A stretch of 64,000 nucleotides of DNA from Micrasema longulum (lineage: Eukaryota > Arthropoda > Insecta > Trichoptera > Brachycentridae), in the NCBI GenBank assembly GCA_022494885.1, contig JAGVSM010003958.1:62001-126000 (forward strand), in the 5' to 3' direction. The position numbers and the translations under genes are program-made. Of this stretch, positions 11,946 to 22,659 are shown piece after piece. How positions within the stretch are numbered: the first letter of the stretch is position 1; every line of letters begins with the position of its first letter. Below the pieces are notes generated by a model. The model did no database searches and was not told where the DNA came from. It saw only the letters and a program-made list of their open reading frames with translations.

Positions 11946-12969
11946 ATTTTATTTATTTATTCATATTTTACTCTTATAAACTGTAAACAATAATAAAAAT
12001 AATGTGACCTCACTGGGGTTACCCGTGCCGAGGACACTTAACAATATACTTTTTTGAAATGTTTTTACATTTGAGAATAAACAAATAAGACTTACTTTAT
12101 AAACAGAGATAATTTACAAAATATTCAGACTGCTTTAAAAACTAGGTATATATGTATGTACATTTATATTACTTATATTACAAAACGCACAATGAAAATA
12201 ACAAAAACCTAACATAAGCCATTCACTTGTGGAGCAATTGATTCAATATTGGTTTATATTGGTATAGATGTTGAATAAAAAATATAGATAAATATGTGAA
12301 ATAGAACCAGATTCTTGGATGAGTATTTATGACTCGATGGCTACTCTAGTGTAAAAATCCTGAAACGGTAATCGAGTAGAGAAAACATCTCCGGTTTTTT
12401 TTTCATTTTTCAATTTTTCTTTTGTCGCACTAACTTATCATGCTTGAGGCGCCGGGTTTGATTATAATTCGAACAAATTTTATTAAAAGTGGTTTAACAC
12501 TGAAATATTTCGTTTTTCTATCGTCGCCTTATCTTCCATGTTATAAGATTGATACAGAAGTGCTGGATTAATGGGGAATCGATGCAGTGACCACTGGGTG
12601 CGGATAGATAAATTATAGTGATTAAAAAATAATTTAACATTGAAATATTTCCGAGGAACGTAACTTTAGTTATTATTAAACAAAAAGTTAGTTATTAGTT
12701 TTACATACCTATATAAGTTCAAACATTTAAACTTTTTTTTTATTCATATTTATTTATTATATACGCCCAGAGAGCTTTTATATGACAGGTACAAAATAAA
12801 AATTCAAGTGGTTAACGGTATAATAAGTCAATCTGTAGGTCAACTAAATTAGTATCTAATAAATGTAAATTTAATTTTTAAACGTAAACGAATTACACTT
12901 AAGTTTTATACAAAAAGAAAGACAAACTATTGCGTCAAAGTAAGTACTCGTAAGTACATAATCAAAACG

Positions 12970-13119
12970 AGTTGTGGTCCCGTGGCTAGTGCTGCGAACT
13001 CAAGGATCAGAGGTCCGAGATTCTAACCCGACTCTTCCCAACTTAATTTCCATTTTTTAATAGTGAGTTATTCACAACTCGTTGAAAATGGCCACCAAAA
13101 TAGAAATATTTGTGTAAAT
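12970..13119 (+). mobile_element. SINE-1 copy
   Basis: tRNA-like head GAGTTGTGGTCCCGTGGCTA with a degenerate B box (GAGATTCTAACCC), followed by the family core: a line of about 45 bases, the AATAGTGAGTTATTCACAACTC inverted motif in shortened form, and a tail ending ATATTTGTGTAAAT. It was presumably transcribed by RNA polymerase III and mobilised by a LINE. Confidence 0.8.
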
Positions 13120-13573
13120 AAGAACGCTAAAATTGCTTTTTTACAGTTTTGGGCAGTATTAAACAATTGAACGCAGGGCTCTTTTCTCATAGAGTTCTAG
13201 AGATCTTTATATAAATAAATAAATCAAATAAAAAATTGAAAAATACAGTAGGTATTATCAAAGTACAGATGAGTAAAATACAGAAAGGCAAAGTAATTTT
13301 TAAAGCATTTGAATAATGTAAGTTATTTTGATTTCATCGCTAAAAGCATTTTGAATCAAAAAATTAACAATGAAAAACGATACATTAATTTTTTTCCATA
13401 CTCGTTTCTGAATGAGTATAGTTTGACGATTGGAGAATTTTAAAAAGAATAATATTTATTATAAATAAATTGGCCTTTTTTTATTATCAAATTTATTTCA
13501 AGTCAAAGACTACCTTCATGTAACAGATGATCGAGATACGCCGCAGTTTTTTTTACAATGCAGTGCCCTATGG

Positions 13574-13611
13574 TAATCATTATGCCCTATATGGGTTGAT
13601 AATGATTACTT
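13574..13611. repeat. Small palindrome
   Basis: GTAATCATTAT and ATAATGATTAC (11 bp) surround a CCCTATATGGG-like core, giving an almost continuous palindrome. Function unknown. Confidence 0.6.
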
Positions 13612-14394
13612 TTAGAGGGTTTTATAATTTCAAGTAGCAAGAAACAAAATGATTAAGAATTACATCTTACAAAATTTTAAATTTAAACATGTCTTTTTTT
13701 TCCTTATCGTTTCACCAACGCAGACTTAACAAAAAGAAACCTCAAGCGAAGCTATTAAAATGCGAATGGATTAAAGGAGCAAAACAATTCAAATTTCGTT
13801 CCACTGAAACGTCCGCTTGAAATAATTGCCTCCAGCATCTCATCACTACCTGCCCCTGACACCGGGTGAAGGAAAGAGACAAAAAAAAATAAACGCTAAT
13901 CAACGATTCGGGATTTATAGGCTCCAGTGTGTGAAGACTGTATAGTATGTAGACAAAACATCGCCCGCCAGTAAATAAATAATTTTATGTTATGTACACA
14001 AATTTTCTGTACATAACAGTCATGATTAGCACTAGCATGATCGATTTATAATAAAAATCTATTACCAATAGCAGCTTCAAAAAGCACATGATAATTTGAA
14101 TACAATTTAACGAAAAACTAAAAAATATTTTCCTTCCAATGGTTTTATCAATAAGGGATATTAGCATTACTTAAGATTTTTTGTTTTTATTCAGAAAACA
14201 TACAATAATACATAATAAGAAAAACCACATTTTTTGAACATGAAAAGACCAATTAAGTTTTCAAAAATTATGCAAAAGATGTAAACATAAAATGTGACAA
14301 AAAAAATTATAAATTAGAAAAGAATAATTGTTCCTATTTGTGTTTTCCGTGGAGGTTATCGTTAGTAATTATTTAAAATAAATAAAAATACCGA

Positions 14395-14475
14395 ATGCAC
14401 ACTCCGAGCCATCCACGCGCACACACACATGAACGCACATATAAAACATATACATTACATGCGGCACATATACAT
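14395..14475. repeat. CA-rich simple sequence
   Basis: CGCGCACACACACATGAACG followed by ACACATATAC-type units. Degenerate microsatellite. Confidence 0.55.
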
Positions 14476-14519
14476 ATCATTAACCACTCAAGATGCACAT
14501 TCAGCAACTATCCCAAATA

Positions 14520-14690
14520 ATCGACCCCATGAAGAAATTTTCTGTGCAAATGCATTTGGATAGTTAGCGCACTAAATTCAGTGAACGCGCATTTGCGGTC
14601 GCAGGCTCTATGGCATGGAATGCTCTTCCAGCAGAGGTGCGAGGCTGTGAAAGTGAAGTGATGTTTCAAAAAAGCTTAAGCGCCCTTGAG
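14520..14690 (+). mobile_element. Jockey/CR1-like RT C-terminal fragment
   Basis: The frame from 14568 reads RTKFSERAFAVAGSMAWNAL and PAEVRGCESEV, a C-terminal motif (KFSERAFAVAGPRAWN-type) known from several insect non-LTR elements. It ends just before the next fragment. Confidence 0.75.
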
Positions 14691-14739
14691 GTATTGTATT
14701 ACGAAAATAGCGCTTAATAAGTTAATAATAATAGTAAAC

Positions 14740-15475
14740 TCTCCTATCGTGAACACATCGATAATATTGTAAACGAATATTTTAAACTTCTCGGTTTTAT
14801 CAAAAGAATGACGACGGACTCCAAAAATATTTATACCATCAAAACTCTTTACGCTCACTAGTTCAACCCCATCTAGAATATGCTTCTCCAATTTGGTCTC
14901 CATTCTATAGGACTCATATTGACCATATCGAGTCGGCTCAATACCGTTTTCTAAGAAAACTGACATGGTTGCTCGGAAAGCAAAGGAGTTATTACTCCTA
15001 TTTTGAAATAGAACAATCTCTTAATCTGTCTTTATTAAAGAAACGTAAAACTGAGATGGACTATATATGCATTTTTAAAATACTTAATGCTATAAGTGAT
15101 GTCTCCAGAAGTCAACGTCTGCTATTTATTAAATCTTTTAAGAGCAACTTTAGTTTATATGCCCCAATGTCCAGAATGTGTGGATTAGTCAATTCGTCGC
15201 ATAAATTGGAATCCTTTTGGATAGATCTTCCGGCTTTTCGTAGATCTTTTTGCTACTAGAGCAATGTGGGATGAATATGGATTGGCATGGTTTAGCCCGA
15301 AGTCTTATATGTTCATCGTGTATATGAATAGATTGCATGCCATTGATTTATTGCCCTTGTTTGTCTTTGCTACATAGTTTTAAATTATTGTTGTTCAGTT
15401 TCTTTCAATTTTTGTTTCTTTATTTAACTGTTGTTATTGGCTAAGGCCGTATATAATAAATAAATAAATATATTT
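14740..15475 (+). mobile_element. Jockey-like RT fragment with 3' tail
   Basis: From 14748 the frame reads EHIDNIVNEYFKLLGFIKRM and continues to a TAG near 14860, then in a shifted frame HLEYASPIWSPFYRTHIDHI and on to 15259 (SLLKKRKTEMDYICIFKILN). This is the conserved C-terminal end of the RT (LEYASPIWSP is the signature). The 3' UTR ends in an AATAAATAAATA tail near 15470. It is one stop and one frameshift away from being open. Confidence 0.85.
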
Positions 15476-15559
15476 TAAATTATGGTGATTTTTTAAAAGA
15501 AACATTTGTGTTCTAATGACTAACCCAAATTATTTCAATGTTAGAGAACATTATTTTTA

Positions 15560-15676
15560 AAATAATAACCAGTTAATCTTCACCAGAGAGGTTTTTTTCT
15601 TACAGCTAGCTGGAATCGAATCCGCGACGCCAGTTTCATATTTGGTCGTTTAACCAACTGCGCCACAGCGCCTTCC
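15560..15676 (-). mobile_element. SINE-3 copy (tRNA-derived)
   Basis: Minus strand: GGCGCTGTGGCGCAGTTGGT (A-box region), then GGATTCGATTCC (B box) and a short pyrimidine-poor body. Homologous to the copy at 37.7 kb. Confidence 0.75.
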
Positions 15677-15685
15677 TAATATTTT

Positions 15686-15757
15686 AAAGAGTTGAACATA
15701 ACTCACTATTAGAAAATGGGAATCAAGTTGCGGTACAGCGGGGTTCGAACAACATGG
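15686..15757 (-). mobile_element. SINE-1 fragment
   Basis: Contains the core ACTCACTATTAGAAAATGG and the B box region GGGGTTCGAAC but lacks the A box half. It abuts a SINE-3 remnant on its left. Confidence 0.65.
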
Positions 15758-15970
15758 TTAAATGTAGCATGAAAGGATCTGAAAGATCTTAAGGTGAAAC
15801 ATTGATACTTCCCAGAAACATTGATTTCTGAAATCTTGGAAAGCTATAAAAAAAAAGAAAATTTGAAAACTGTAAAACAATTAATAATAGCAATAGCATT
15901 TTATTTACTAAGCTAACAAACTTCGCACGCAGATAAAATTTAATAAAAATAGCGACAATGCCATAGCTCG

Positions 15971-16005
15971 TATATAAGCAACCGGTGCGCCGCTCTGCGC
16001 TCAGT
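15971..16005 (+). promoter_or_regulatory. Core promoter (TATA box plus TCAGT initiator) of the secreted-peptide gene
   Basis: A TATATAAG box starts at 15971 and an arthropod-type initiator TCAGT lies at 16001-16005. The initiator A at 16003 is 32 bases from the first T of the TATA box, the spacing expected for RNA polymerase II in insects. The predicted leader is only 29 nt before the ATG at 16032. The DNA changes here from AT-rich to CpG-rich. The motifs and spacing are seen directly; the start site itself is inferred. Confidence 0.8.
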
Positions 16006-16031
16006 CGGTTGCTGTCGCCTGTCGCCGCGCC

Positions 16032-16463
16032 ATGGACCGTGTGTGCCTTTCCCTCCCGCTAGTCTGCGCGTGCTGCCTCGTGCTCGCTGCCGCTCAGCTT
16101 CCTCCGCCCCCCGGCCTGTCAGCCCCGCGAGACCAGAGGACCATCGACATCCAGACCGGAGACGCCGCCGGCCGACTCTCCGAGGACCGGGACTCCAAAT
16201 TCATGTCAGCCATCAAAAGGAAATACGCGATCAAACATCCCTTCATAATAACTAAAGAAGATATCGACGGTCAGGACTCGGTCGTGGAAGATAACATCAT
16301 AGTCGAATCTAATGTGCTGCATCTCAACAGACCAACGAAGAGGATCAGCAACGAGTTGGCGAGATCCAGGAGGGTGCGCAGGGGGTGGAATCTGCAGCAT
16401 GTGATAGTGCCGGATGATCCTATTTACCACAGAGTGAGGAAATGCGATTTACATAGTGCCTAA
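16032..16463 (+). CDS. Unspliced/short isoform of the same secreted protein (143 aa)
   Basis: If the GTGAGG donor at 16434 is not used, the frame reads on for nine more codons (ending CDLHSA) to a stop at 16461-16463. This form lacks the second Trp-rich half and adds one mature Cys. An AATAAA at 16570-16575 could end such a transcript. The open frame, 402 bases before the donor, is CpG-rich and far from the local AT bias, which supports it as real coding sequence. Which of the two C-termini is used cannot be decided from sequence alone. Confidence 0.5.
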   Translation: MDRVCLSLPLVCACCLVLAAAQLPPPPGLSAPRDQRTIDIQTGDAAGRLSEDRDSKFMSAIKRKYAIKHPFIITKEDIDGQDSVVEDNIIVESNVLHLNRPTKRISNELARSRRVRRGWNLQHVIVPDDPIYHRVRKCDLHSA

Positions 16464-19056
16464 TTCCGAATCCATATCTAACGCTTTTTTCGCGCTTCTG
16501 GGTTGGCGGTTACACTATAAACAATACACAAATATGTTTGATGAAAAATCGGGGTAAACTAATCTACATAATAAAAAAATAAAAAAGTTGCGTAGATATA
16601 CAAATCGCATTTTTAGTGTCGTGTTTGCGTCAATTTTTAGAGGCTATTGTGTCTTACGTCTTACATGAGATAAAACGTCGCGTCGCGTCGCGCGTCGTGT
16701 TAATTTAGATTTTCTAGGAAATGACCTCAGAATGATATTTGTTATTATATTTTTAATTTGATATGTGGTAAAATTGAGAATTAATTTTATTTTTGTGATC
16801 TAAAATTCCGAGACGACATAGCATTTTTCAAGGTTTATTAACAAAGCCCGTTCAATTCAACGAAGTCATGTAAGTATGTTAATAATTTGAAACATGCATA
16901 ATGCTTTGATTATTATTGAGAAAAATGTTGCGCTTTTATGTATTCAGCTTTACAGAATACATAAAAGGCATCACTCTAACATCCCCAATTAGGTAGGATC
17001 GTACAAACAAGATTAGATGATTACAAATAGAGCGATCGTCGATTAATCAAAGATTGCTAAACGTGTAAAAAATACTTCTCATTTAACACCACCCACGAGA
17101 GCTGTATCTTTCAAATTCGTTGCAATTTAGATTGATTGCATTCGACAAAATAGGCTGTGATTAATTTGGATGGAGAGTTTATCTTTTTGAATTCATTGGA
17201 GAACGTATCACGGTAATTTCTATGACACTATTCGTGACAGCGATTCGAGGTCACAGGCATTATGTTCAATGGATTCCCGACCATTCGTATTAATAAATGA
17301 GAACGAGTAAACTGCGAAACTGCGGGTACGCTGTACTTTTCTTTTTGAGCGTCTCAGAGAGCTAAATTGGTGAACACGTGAATAATCAAAACAGTATTTC
17401 GAATGCAGAAACTGTTCTGTATTTTAGCAGATTTCATAATCAATCGCTTGTTTTCCGTCCTTTACACATTTGCGAATTTGAATAACTGTAAAACGCTGGT
17501 TTTAACAAAATTCCACTTTTCGGAGAGAATAGAAACACGTTAAATATATTGGGTAACGGGAATCTATGAAATTGCCTCCGATATTGGCAGCGCGTGCCAA
17601 GTCGAGTGTATAAGAGTAGGTAAAGCAATTTGAAGCAGACGAAACATATTAAGGTTTTACAGAAAAACAAGGTCAAAGACGCAAACACAACACTAAAAAA
17701 TCGAGGTTGATATTGTACGAATTTCATTATTATTTATATTTTATTATAAATAAAAATACGACGTGTAATAACTAAACATCATGCAATGACTAGTAGCGTT
17801 AATATTGTACCAAATAAAAAATATTTTTTTATTGAATTACAGTAAATTAATATTTTTTTAACTAAGTAAGTTCTTAATTAAGTTCTTTCCATAACATGAA
17901 AAAATTGACATTTTGATTTTATCAAAAACATTAATATTCGATACAGAAGATTTTAGAGTATACTTAATGTTAAAACCGTAAAAGGATGCAAAATTCCAAA
18001 AAAATAACTCGTTATTTTCTGTTCATCGACATATATTTTTTTTAATAGATTAATATAATTACGTAATTGATACATTTTTTTTCTCAGCAATCTACTTTTA
18101 TAATTTTACATGTTATAGCTGTTACTTTCCAAAAAAGAGACTAGCCCTTGTGCTTGGAGAGTGACTTACACTGTTATATTTATATATTAATTTGAAGTTA
18201 TATGATTTCGAATACATATGAGAAAAAAAATTAAATTATAAAAAATAAAAAGAAAAATAAAAAATAGCAATTCAGTAATACTTAAAAAAATAGAAAGCTG
18301 TTTTTACTCGGGTTCAAAAAAAAACTTTAAATTTACTTTGAATTACTGATATATTAGTTTTAATAGTTTTAAGTTCATTGAAGAGATTATTGTTATTTTT
18401 TTGTTCTATTTTTTTGCTTGGCCAAAGTATAGTAAACATGGTAATCGTTTTTAAATTGCAATGATATTTATGCACTTTTATTGTATTTAAACTTTAATAC
18501 GTATTTTTGAGAAGGGTGTAAGGGTTAAGAAAGGTCTTTTGCGATGGTTCGGTCATGTGGAGCGAATGAATGATGAAAGAACGGCTAAAAAGATTTATGA
18601 TGCGAATGTGTCTGGTTGTAGAAGTCGAGGAAGGCCGAGAAAGACATGGCATGATCAAGTACAACAAATTCTTGAAAGTGGTCATGTGAAAAGTCGGAAT
18701 AATCGACGTGCGTGCATGAGAAGATGTATGAATGTGAAGGAAGCAAAGGAAGTGTGCCAGGACAGAGTGGTGTGGCGTTCTATCCTCTCTGCCTACCCCT
18801 CTGGGGAAATGGCGTGATGGTTAGTTAGTTAGTTAGTTAGTGTAAAAAATTCCTTAAAAATATATATATTTATGTATTTTTGTTTTTATTTCAGGTCCCA
18901 ATGGCCGAGTCAAGACAATGGGTGAGCAGGCCTATGGGAAGATCTAAGCTTCACTGGGCTGACGGACCCTCAAAGCACCGAGTCCAGTATGGACATAGGG
19001 GCTGGGGGGCGGGTGTTCAAAATTTGCATTCGTGGCCAACTAAAATTTATGGTTAA
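16032..19056 (+). CDS. Putative secreted prohormone/neuropeptide precursor, two-exon model (187 aa)
   Basis: I do not recognise this protein as a named family. Exon 1 is 16032-16433 and exon 2 is 18895-19056; the joint is phase 0. The ATG lies in a strong context (cgcgccATGg) just after a good core promoter. Residues 1-21 are a typical signal peptide (hydrophobic run LPLVCACCLVLAAA, likely cut before Gln22, which could cyclise). The mature part has basic cleavage sites at Lys62-Arg63-Lys64, Lys103-Arg104, Arg113-Arg114 and Arg116-Arg117, the last two forming a furin-like cluster. After that comes a segment starting Gly118-Trp119 and reaching Met148-Gly149-Arg150, which would be a 31-residue peptide with an amidation signal. 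The protein ends Tyr186-Gly187, also a possible amidation donor. After the two Cys-rich turns of the signal peptide the mature chain has no cysteine in this splice form. The precursor role is inference from layout alone; it could instead be another small secreted protein. Confidence 0.6.
16570..16575 (+). terminator. Candidate polyadenylation signal for the short isoform
   Basis: AATAAA about 107 bases after the short-isoform stop codon, in an A-rich run. It would make sense only if the first intron is retained. AATAAA is common by chance in such AT-rich DNA. Confidence 0.3.
16676..16700 (+). repeat. GTCGC minisatellite in the first intron
   Basis: Short run of (GTCGC) units ending CGCGTCGTG, about 240 bases inside the intron that starts at 16434. 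It is strikingly CpG-rich for its surroundings and may be a tail of the promoter-proximal CpG-rich zone. No function is claimed. Confidence 0.6.
18500..18841 (+). mobile_element. 5'-truncated RTE-like LINE tail with intact C-terminal frame
   Basis: An uninterrupted frame reads GLLRWFGHVERMNDERTA, then RGRPRKTWHDQVQQI, RRACMRRCMNVKEAKEVC and VVWRSILSAYPSGEMA, with a stop TGA at 18815-18817. This is the C-terminus of a non-LTR reverse transcriptase. It is followed by a (TTAG)n microsatellite at 18822-18840, a normal 3' end for RTE elements. With no disabling mutation, it is probably one of the youngest insertions here. It lies in the first intron of the secreted-peptide gene, about 55 bases before exon 2. 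Confidence 0.85.
18822..18840 (+). repeat. (TTAG)n tail of the RTE-like LINE
   Basis: Four to five TTAG units after the stop of the LINE frame, ending at 18840. Short tandem 3' ends are normal for RTE elements. It should not be taken for telomeric (TTAGG)n DNA. Confidence 0.7.
18895..19056 (+). CDS. Second coding exon of the secreted-peptide gene
   Basis: It follows a very strong acceptor: a T-rich tract at 18876-18892 and CAG at 18892-18894. The frame dictated by the exon 1 donor stays open for 53 codons and stops at TAA 19054-19056. The stretch 18895-19050 is much richer in G and C than both flanks, as coding exons here are. The translation is rich in Trp, His, Gly and basic residues. A further GTGAGC at about 18922 could act as an internal donor in phase 0 after only nine codons, so the C-terminus is less certain than exon 1. 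The exon begins about 55 bases after a truncated retrotransposon tail. Confidence 0.5.
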   Translation, partial: VPMAESRQWVSRPMGRSKLHWADGPSKHRVQYGHRGWGAGVQNLHSWPTKIYG

Positions 19057-19401
19057 ACGAAACCCCGTAATAATTGATGTTTCACTAAGTGTTGACGAGA
19101 AGTCGTTATTTCTTCCGAGGGAAGTGTGAAAAGCAGAGTGGGAGATCTAGTTGGATATTGTGATTTTCTTTAATTTAACAAACAACTAATGTTGGCTATT
19201 CTGCTGGAGGATTATCTGATGAACGCGAACAAGAATCACGTCTCTTGAAGAACAAAATCTCTTTACATAATACATTTGATAATAATGTATAGTGATAAAA
19301 TGGTTTTAACTATAAACAGTGAAATTCGAATAATGGAAAAAAGAGTTTTAATACCCCAGGGTTAAAAACAGTCGTTTTCGAGATTTGATTTATTTTGCTT
19401 G

Positions 19402-19407
19402 AATAAA
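19402..19407 (+). terminator. Candidate polyadenylation signal for the spliced isoform
   Basis: AATAAA about 345 bases after the exon 2 stop at 19056, giving a 3' UTR of ordinary length. Chance occurrence cannot be excluded. Confidence 0.3.
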
Positions 19408-19419
19408 ATTAACAGTACG

Positions 19420-20130
19420 ATTTTTTTATGTTTTAAACGCTTGGGATTATTTTAATCCGCAATATTGTAACTGAGATGATTTCATTTTGATGTTTACCTC
19501 AGGTTTGACTCATGTTTCAAGAATTTGTTTGAAAGTCAAAATTCATTTTCATCAAGAGAAAAAACATATTATTTAGAAGATATCTCTTACAAAATTTGAA
19601 AGTGTTCCCACCATTATGACGTTGTTATTCTACCTAAGGCAGAGTTTTAATAAGTACATTAAGTTTATCCAATATATTAGCAATAAGTCTTCTGTTAGAT
19701 TTAAGATTAAATTATGTTTCTTTTTATAAATAAACCCGACATCCGTTTGTCTGTACGTTGTTTCAATTGTGAGCATTTTGCACATACAAATTTCGCATAC
19801 ATAATCCATGAGAAATGAAAACTACTGACATTTATAAACAACTTGGTATACCTAAGCTATTGGCCTTGGATCTCATAATTGTATGCGGTAACAGCTTCGG
19901 TGTTCAATAGGCTTTTCTCACATTACCTATAATATATCAGTACCTAAACAACATTTTAATATTAGCACACCCATTATATAATTCCTCTTCTCAAATTTGC
20001 AAAAAATGGAAAAGGCATGTACCGTAGTATTATTACCTATGTTTGGGCTTTAACAATTTCAAATGATTACAAAATGCGAGCTACGTATGATTGTATATGT
20101 ACAATTATAATTATCCAATACATACTTATA
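19420..20130. other. AT-rich intergenic DNA
   Basis: Nothing recognised between the predicted 3' end of the secreted-peptide gene and MITE C copy 1. Confidence 0.5.
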
Positions 20131-20133
20131 CAG

Positions 20134-20645
20134 TAGTCCTTAAAATATAGCTCAATTTAAATTACAGTTGCCAAACTAATGTGACAAAGGTGTGAAAGTA
20201 CTGATCACTATCCATCTACCGATAAATTAATTTTATCAGTTTTTTCATGCAAACATGAAATTATGTTTCCAAAAAACAAGCATATTATAGTGTGTTTAAG
20301 AATATTATTCACCAAAAATAAGACATTTATATTTTTTTTATGAACAGCATCAAATAAATATTTTTTTTGTTCGATCGATTTACATTGATCAATTTGTCCC
20401 ATCTCTAACATTTTTGCAAAATGATCTAACCTCGTAAGAACGTCATTAATAATTAGGTTTATTTTTGTTTAAAAGTTGATTTTGTATAATTATATTGATT
20501 TATTTGTATTAAAAACATAACTTAACACGCCAGATACGAATGATTTTTTGTGTCAATATAAAGCACTCCTTAGACGTAACTGCAAAGTTTTGTCGTCACT
20601 TTTGCTGACAGCTGTCATTCTAATCAAGCTATATTTGAAAGACTA
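20134..20645 (-). mobile_element. MITE family C, copy 1
   Basis: 512 bp between TAGTCCTTAAAATATAGCTC and the inverse GCTATATTTGAAAGACTA. The interior (minus-strand reading) holds GTCGTCACTTTTGC near one end and AAACATAATTTCATG towards the other. Flanking TA dinucleotides fit a Tc1/mariner-type target. Confidence 0.8.
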
Positions 20646-20649
20646 ACAT

Positions 20650-21540
20650 ACTAATATCTAATAATTTAAATATTCTTGAAAGATACATTATAAACTGATC
20701 TCATTTAGAAATTGTGAAGACAACCCATGTAGAAAGAAAACTATAACAAAGTTATGAAAACAATAATTGAAAAGGTTAAAAACAAATTAAACTTTTTTCA
20801 TAAAATCAGTATTTATATAACTTTGCTATTTTCCGTGAAAAATAGTTTAACTCTTAGTGAATATTTTTACTAAGATTATTTTTAAAGCTTGACCGGGAAA
20901 CAGTCGAGTTCTGAAACAAGTCGGCATATAGAATTAATTTTACCGATTTTTCACAAACTAAATACGTAATTCAATTATTTAATTTGTTTTTTTTTATGTT
21001 CAACAAATATTTTCATTTTTAAAATGTGTATAAGGTTGATGTTATTAAATATGTATTTTGACATAAAATTGTTTTATAGAAATCGTAAGACGCATTTGTA
21101 AAACTTCTGAAATTGTGAAAATTAATTTATAGATGTCAGTGCTAATTAGGTAAAAATAAGAAAATATCATTGCAAATTTAATATTTATTTCTTTCTTCTT
21201 AATCAAACATAGTGGCACGTATACAAATGCGGAAAATATGCACTGTTTAAAATTGACACATTTAATATACTAGATAATACATAATTCATGAGAAAATTTA
21301 TCGTCTGAAATGGAAATTGTGATCTCGATTAAGAGTAATGTCGGTGACATAATATTACAAGCCGGTAAAAACATTGAATATAGAAGTGCATAATAGAGCG
21401 ATTGCGCCAAAATATATTTATTTTTCATTAAATGTCAAAAGTAACAGACAAATAATACTTATTTTAAAAAACTAATCGCTACATATACATAATGACGTTT
21501 CAGGATACAGCTTAGTTTATTACTTACATTCGTTTTTATT
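20650..21540. other. AT-rich intergenic DNA
   Basis: No exon island or repeat landmark seen. Confidence 0.5.
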
Positions 21541-21544
21541 CGTT

Positions 21545-22190
21545 TCTACCATGGATCTACCTGATTTCGTCTACGGAAGTGAATCTTGGCACATCACTAA
21601 AGCCCAAAACAGCAAAGTACTGAGTTTTGAGAATTGTTATCTAATACCCGTATGCAGAGACAAAACTTAAGGTGAGGAAAGTACATTCTATTGTTTTCAC
21701 CTTCGGGTTATTTTCCGCATTTGAGATTAGAATGTACTTTCCTCACCTTAAGTTTTGTCTCTGCATACGGGTATAAGAGTGACGAGACATAACATGACTT
21801 GAGCTTATAATATATTTATAGAACCCTAATGGGTTTTTAAAGTTATAAAGATATTTCTTAATGGGCGTGTGGAGATTTGACATTGTAATTAATGAAGAAA
21901 TAAGAGAACGATCGCAGCAAACTCGAATATCGACAGTTATCTAGCGGAGGTGATAAGGTTGGCCAAGCCATATGCGTATTTCTCATGAGAGTTTTAGCCA
22001 CGCTCGCTTACTTCACAAAGCATCAAGCTCTTGACGGGACGTCCGCTGCTGACTGTCAGTCAGAATATCAGAATTGCGGGACGCAAACCTGACTTGGAAT
22101 ATGCATAGGAGCTGGCGGCCGACAGAGAGGCCTATGAGCTGTTTGTAGACTCTGAATGACGACCATGGAGCTTAATCTCCGCAAATTATT
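21545..22190 (+). mobile_element. Decayed RTE/BovB-like remnant interrupted by a hairpin MITE
   Basis: VYGSESWHITKAQ and VLSFEN at 21570-21640 match the conserved tail region of BovB/RTE reverse transcriptases. After the hairpin element at 21645-21773 the coding remnant resumes (INEEIRERSQQTR at about 21887-21930) and ends with AADREAYELFVDSE near 22100-22155. Stops and frameshifts are present. The order and spacing suggest one original element split by the hairpin. Confidence 0.65.
21645..21773. mobile_element. Perfect 46-bp-arm hairpin MITE
   Basis: Arms 21645-21690 and 21728-21773 are exact inverted repeats (TACCCGTATGCAGAGACAAA... to ...TTTGTCTCTGCATACGGGTA) with a 37-base loop. The perfect arms mean either a recent insertion or ongoing arm homogenisation. 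It splits an RTE remnant. Confidence 0.9.
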
Positions 22191-22602
22191 CGTCGTTTAC
22201 GAAATGTGTATATATTGTTAGTTTGGGTTACATGGTTTCTTCGTAGTTATGTCTTTACGATTCTATTCTACAGAATTTCTGTCAACTATACGGCGTCCGT
22301 CATTTTGGTTTTTATTTTATCTTACAATGAACGAATGGGTTACAAGTCATCCAGTAAAAAGATCTATTCAATTTCTTGATTTTAACACAGCTCCGCATGT
22401 TAGCAAACAAACATGAAAATAATAAAGAGATTTTAAATTAATCCCTACTAAAATTAAAATCGATACTTTTTAAGTATTTTTTTATAAACTGTAATTACTA
22501 ACTATATGTAGTGCTGTCTCAGTGGCTGATTACCTTAATATAAAGTAATACATTGTGACATTTCTTCTATCACACTTTATTTGGTTCACGTAATTTCACA
22601 AA

Positions 22603-22656
22603 AATACAATAATAAAAACCAAATACAGAAGTGTTCTGTTTTTATTATTGTATTTT
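22603..22656. repeat. Inverted repeat
   Basis: AAATACAATAATAAAAAC and GTTTTTATTATTGTATTT (18 bp, perfect) with a loop of about 18 bases. Confidence 0.7.
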
Positions 22657-22659
22657 TTT

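Larger units (their letters stand above)
11950..14520. other. AT-rich stretch, one SINE-1 and small repeats only
   Basis: Apart from the SINE-1 at 12.97 kb, the palindrome at 13.57 kb and the CA-rich run at 14.4 kb nothing is recognised. A block at 12003-12040 (TGACCTCACTGGGGTTACCC) resembles one at 53549-53572 and is probably LINE debris. Confidence 0.5.
16434..18894 (+). other. First intron of the secreted-peptide gene
   Basis: 2,461 bases between the GTGAGG donor and the TTTATTTCAG acceptor. AT-rich after the first 300 bases; holds the GTCGC run and the RTE-like tail. Intron use is predicted, not shown. Confidence 0.5.

Noticed and set aside
16206..16430. 74-codon minus-strand frame opposite the secreted-peptide gene
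   Set aside because: Shadow of the plus-strand exon; promoter, ATG and signal peptide all support the plus strand.
18822..18840. Telomere-like TTAG repeat
   Set aside because: The unit is TTAG, not TTAGG, and it sits at the 3' end of an RTE-like LINE, where short tandem repeats are normal.
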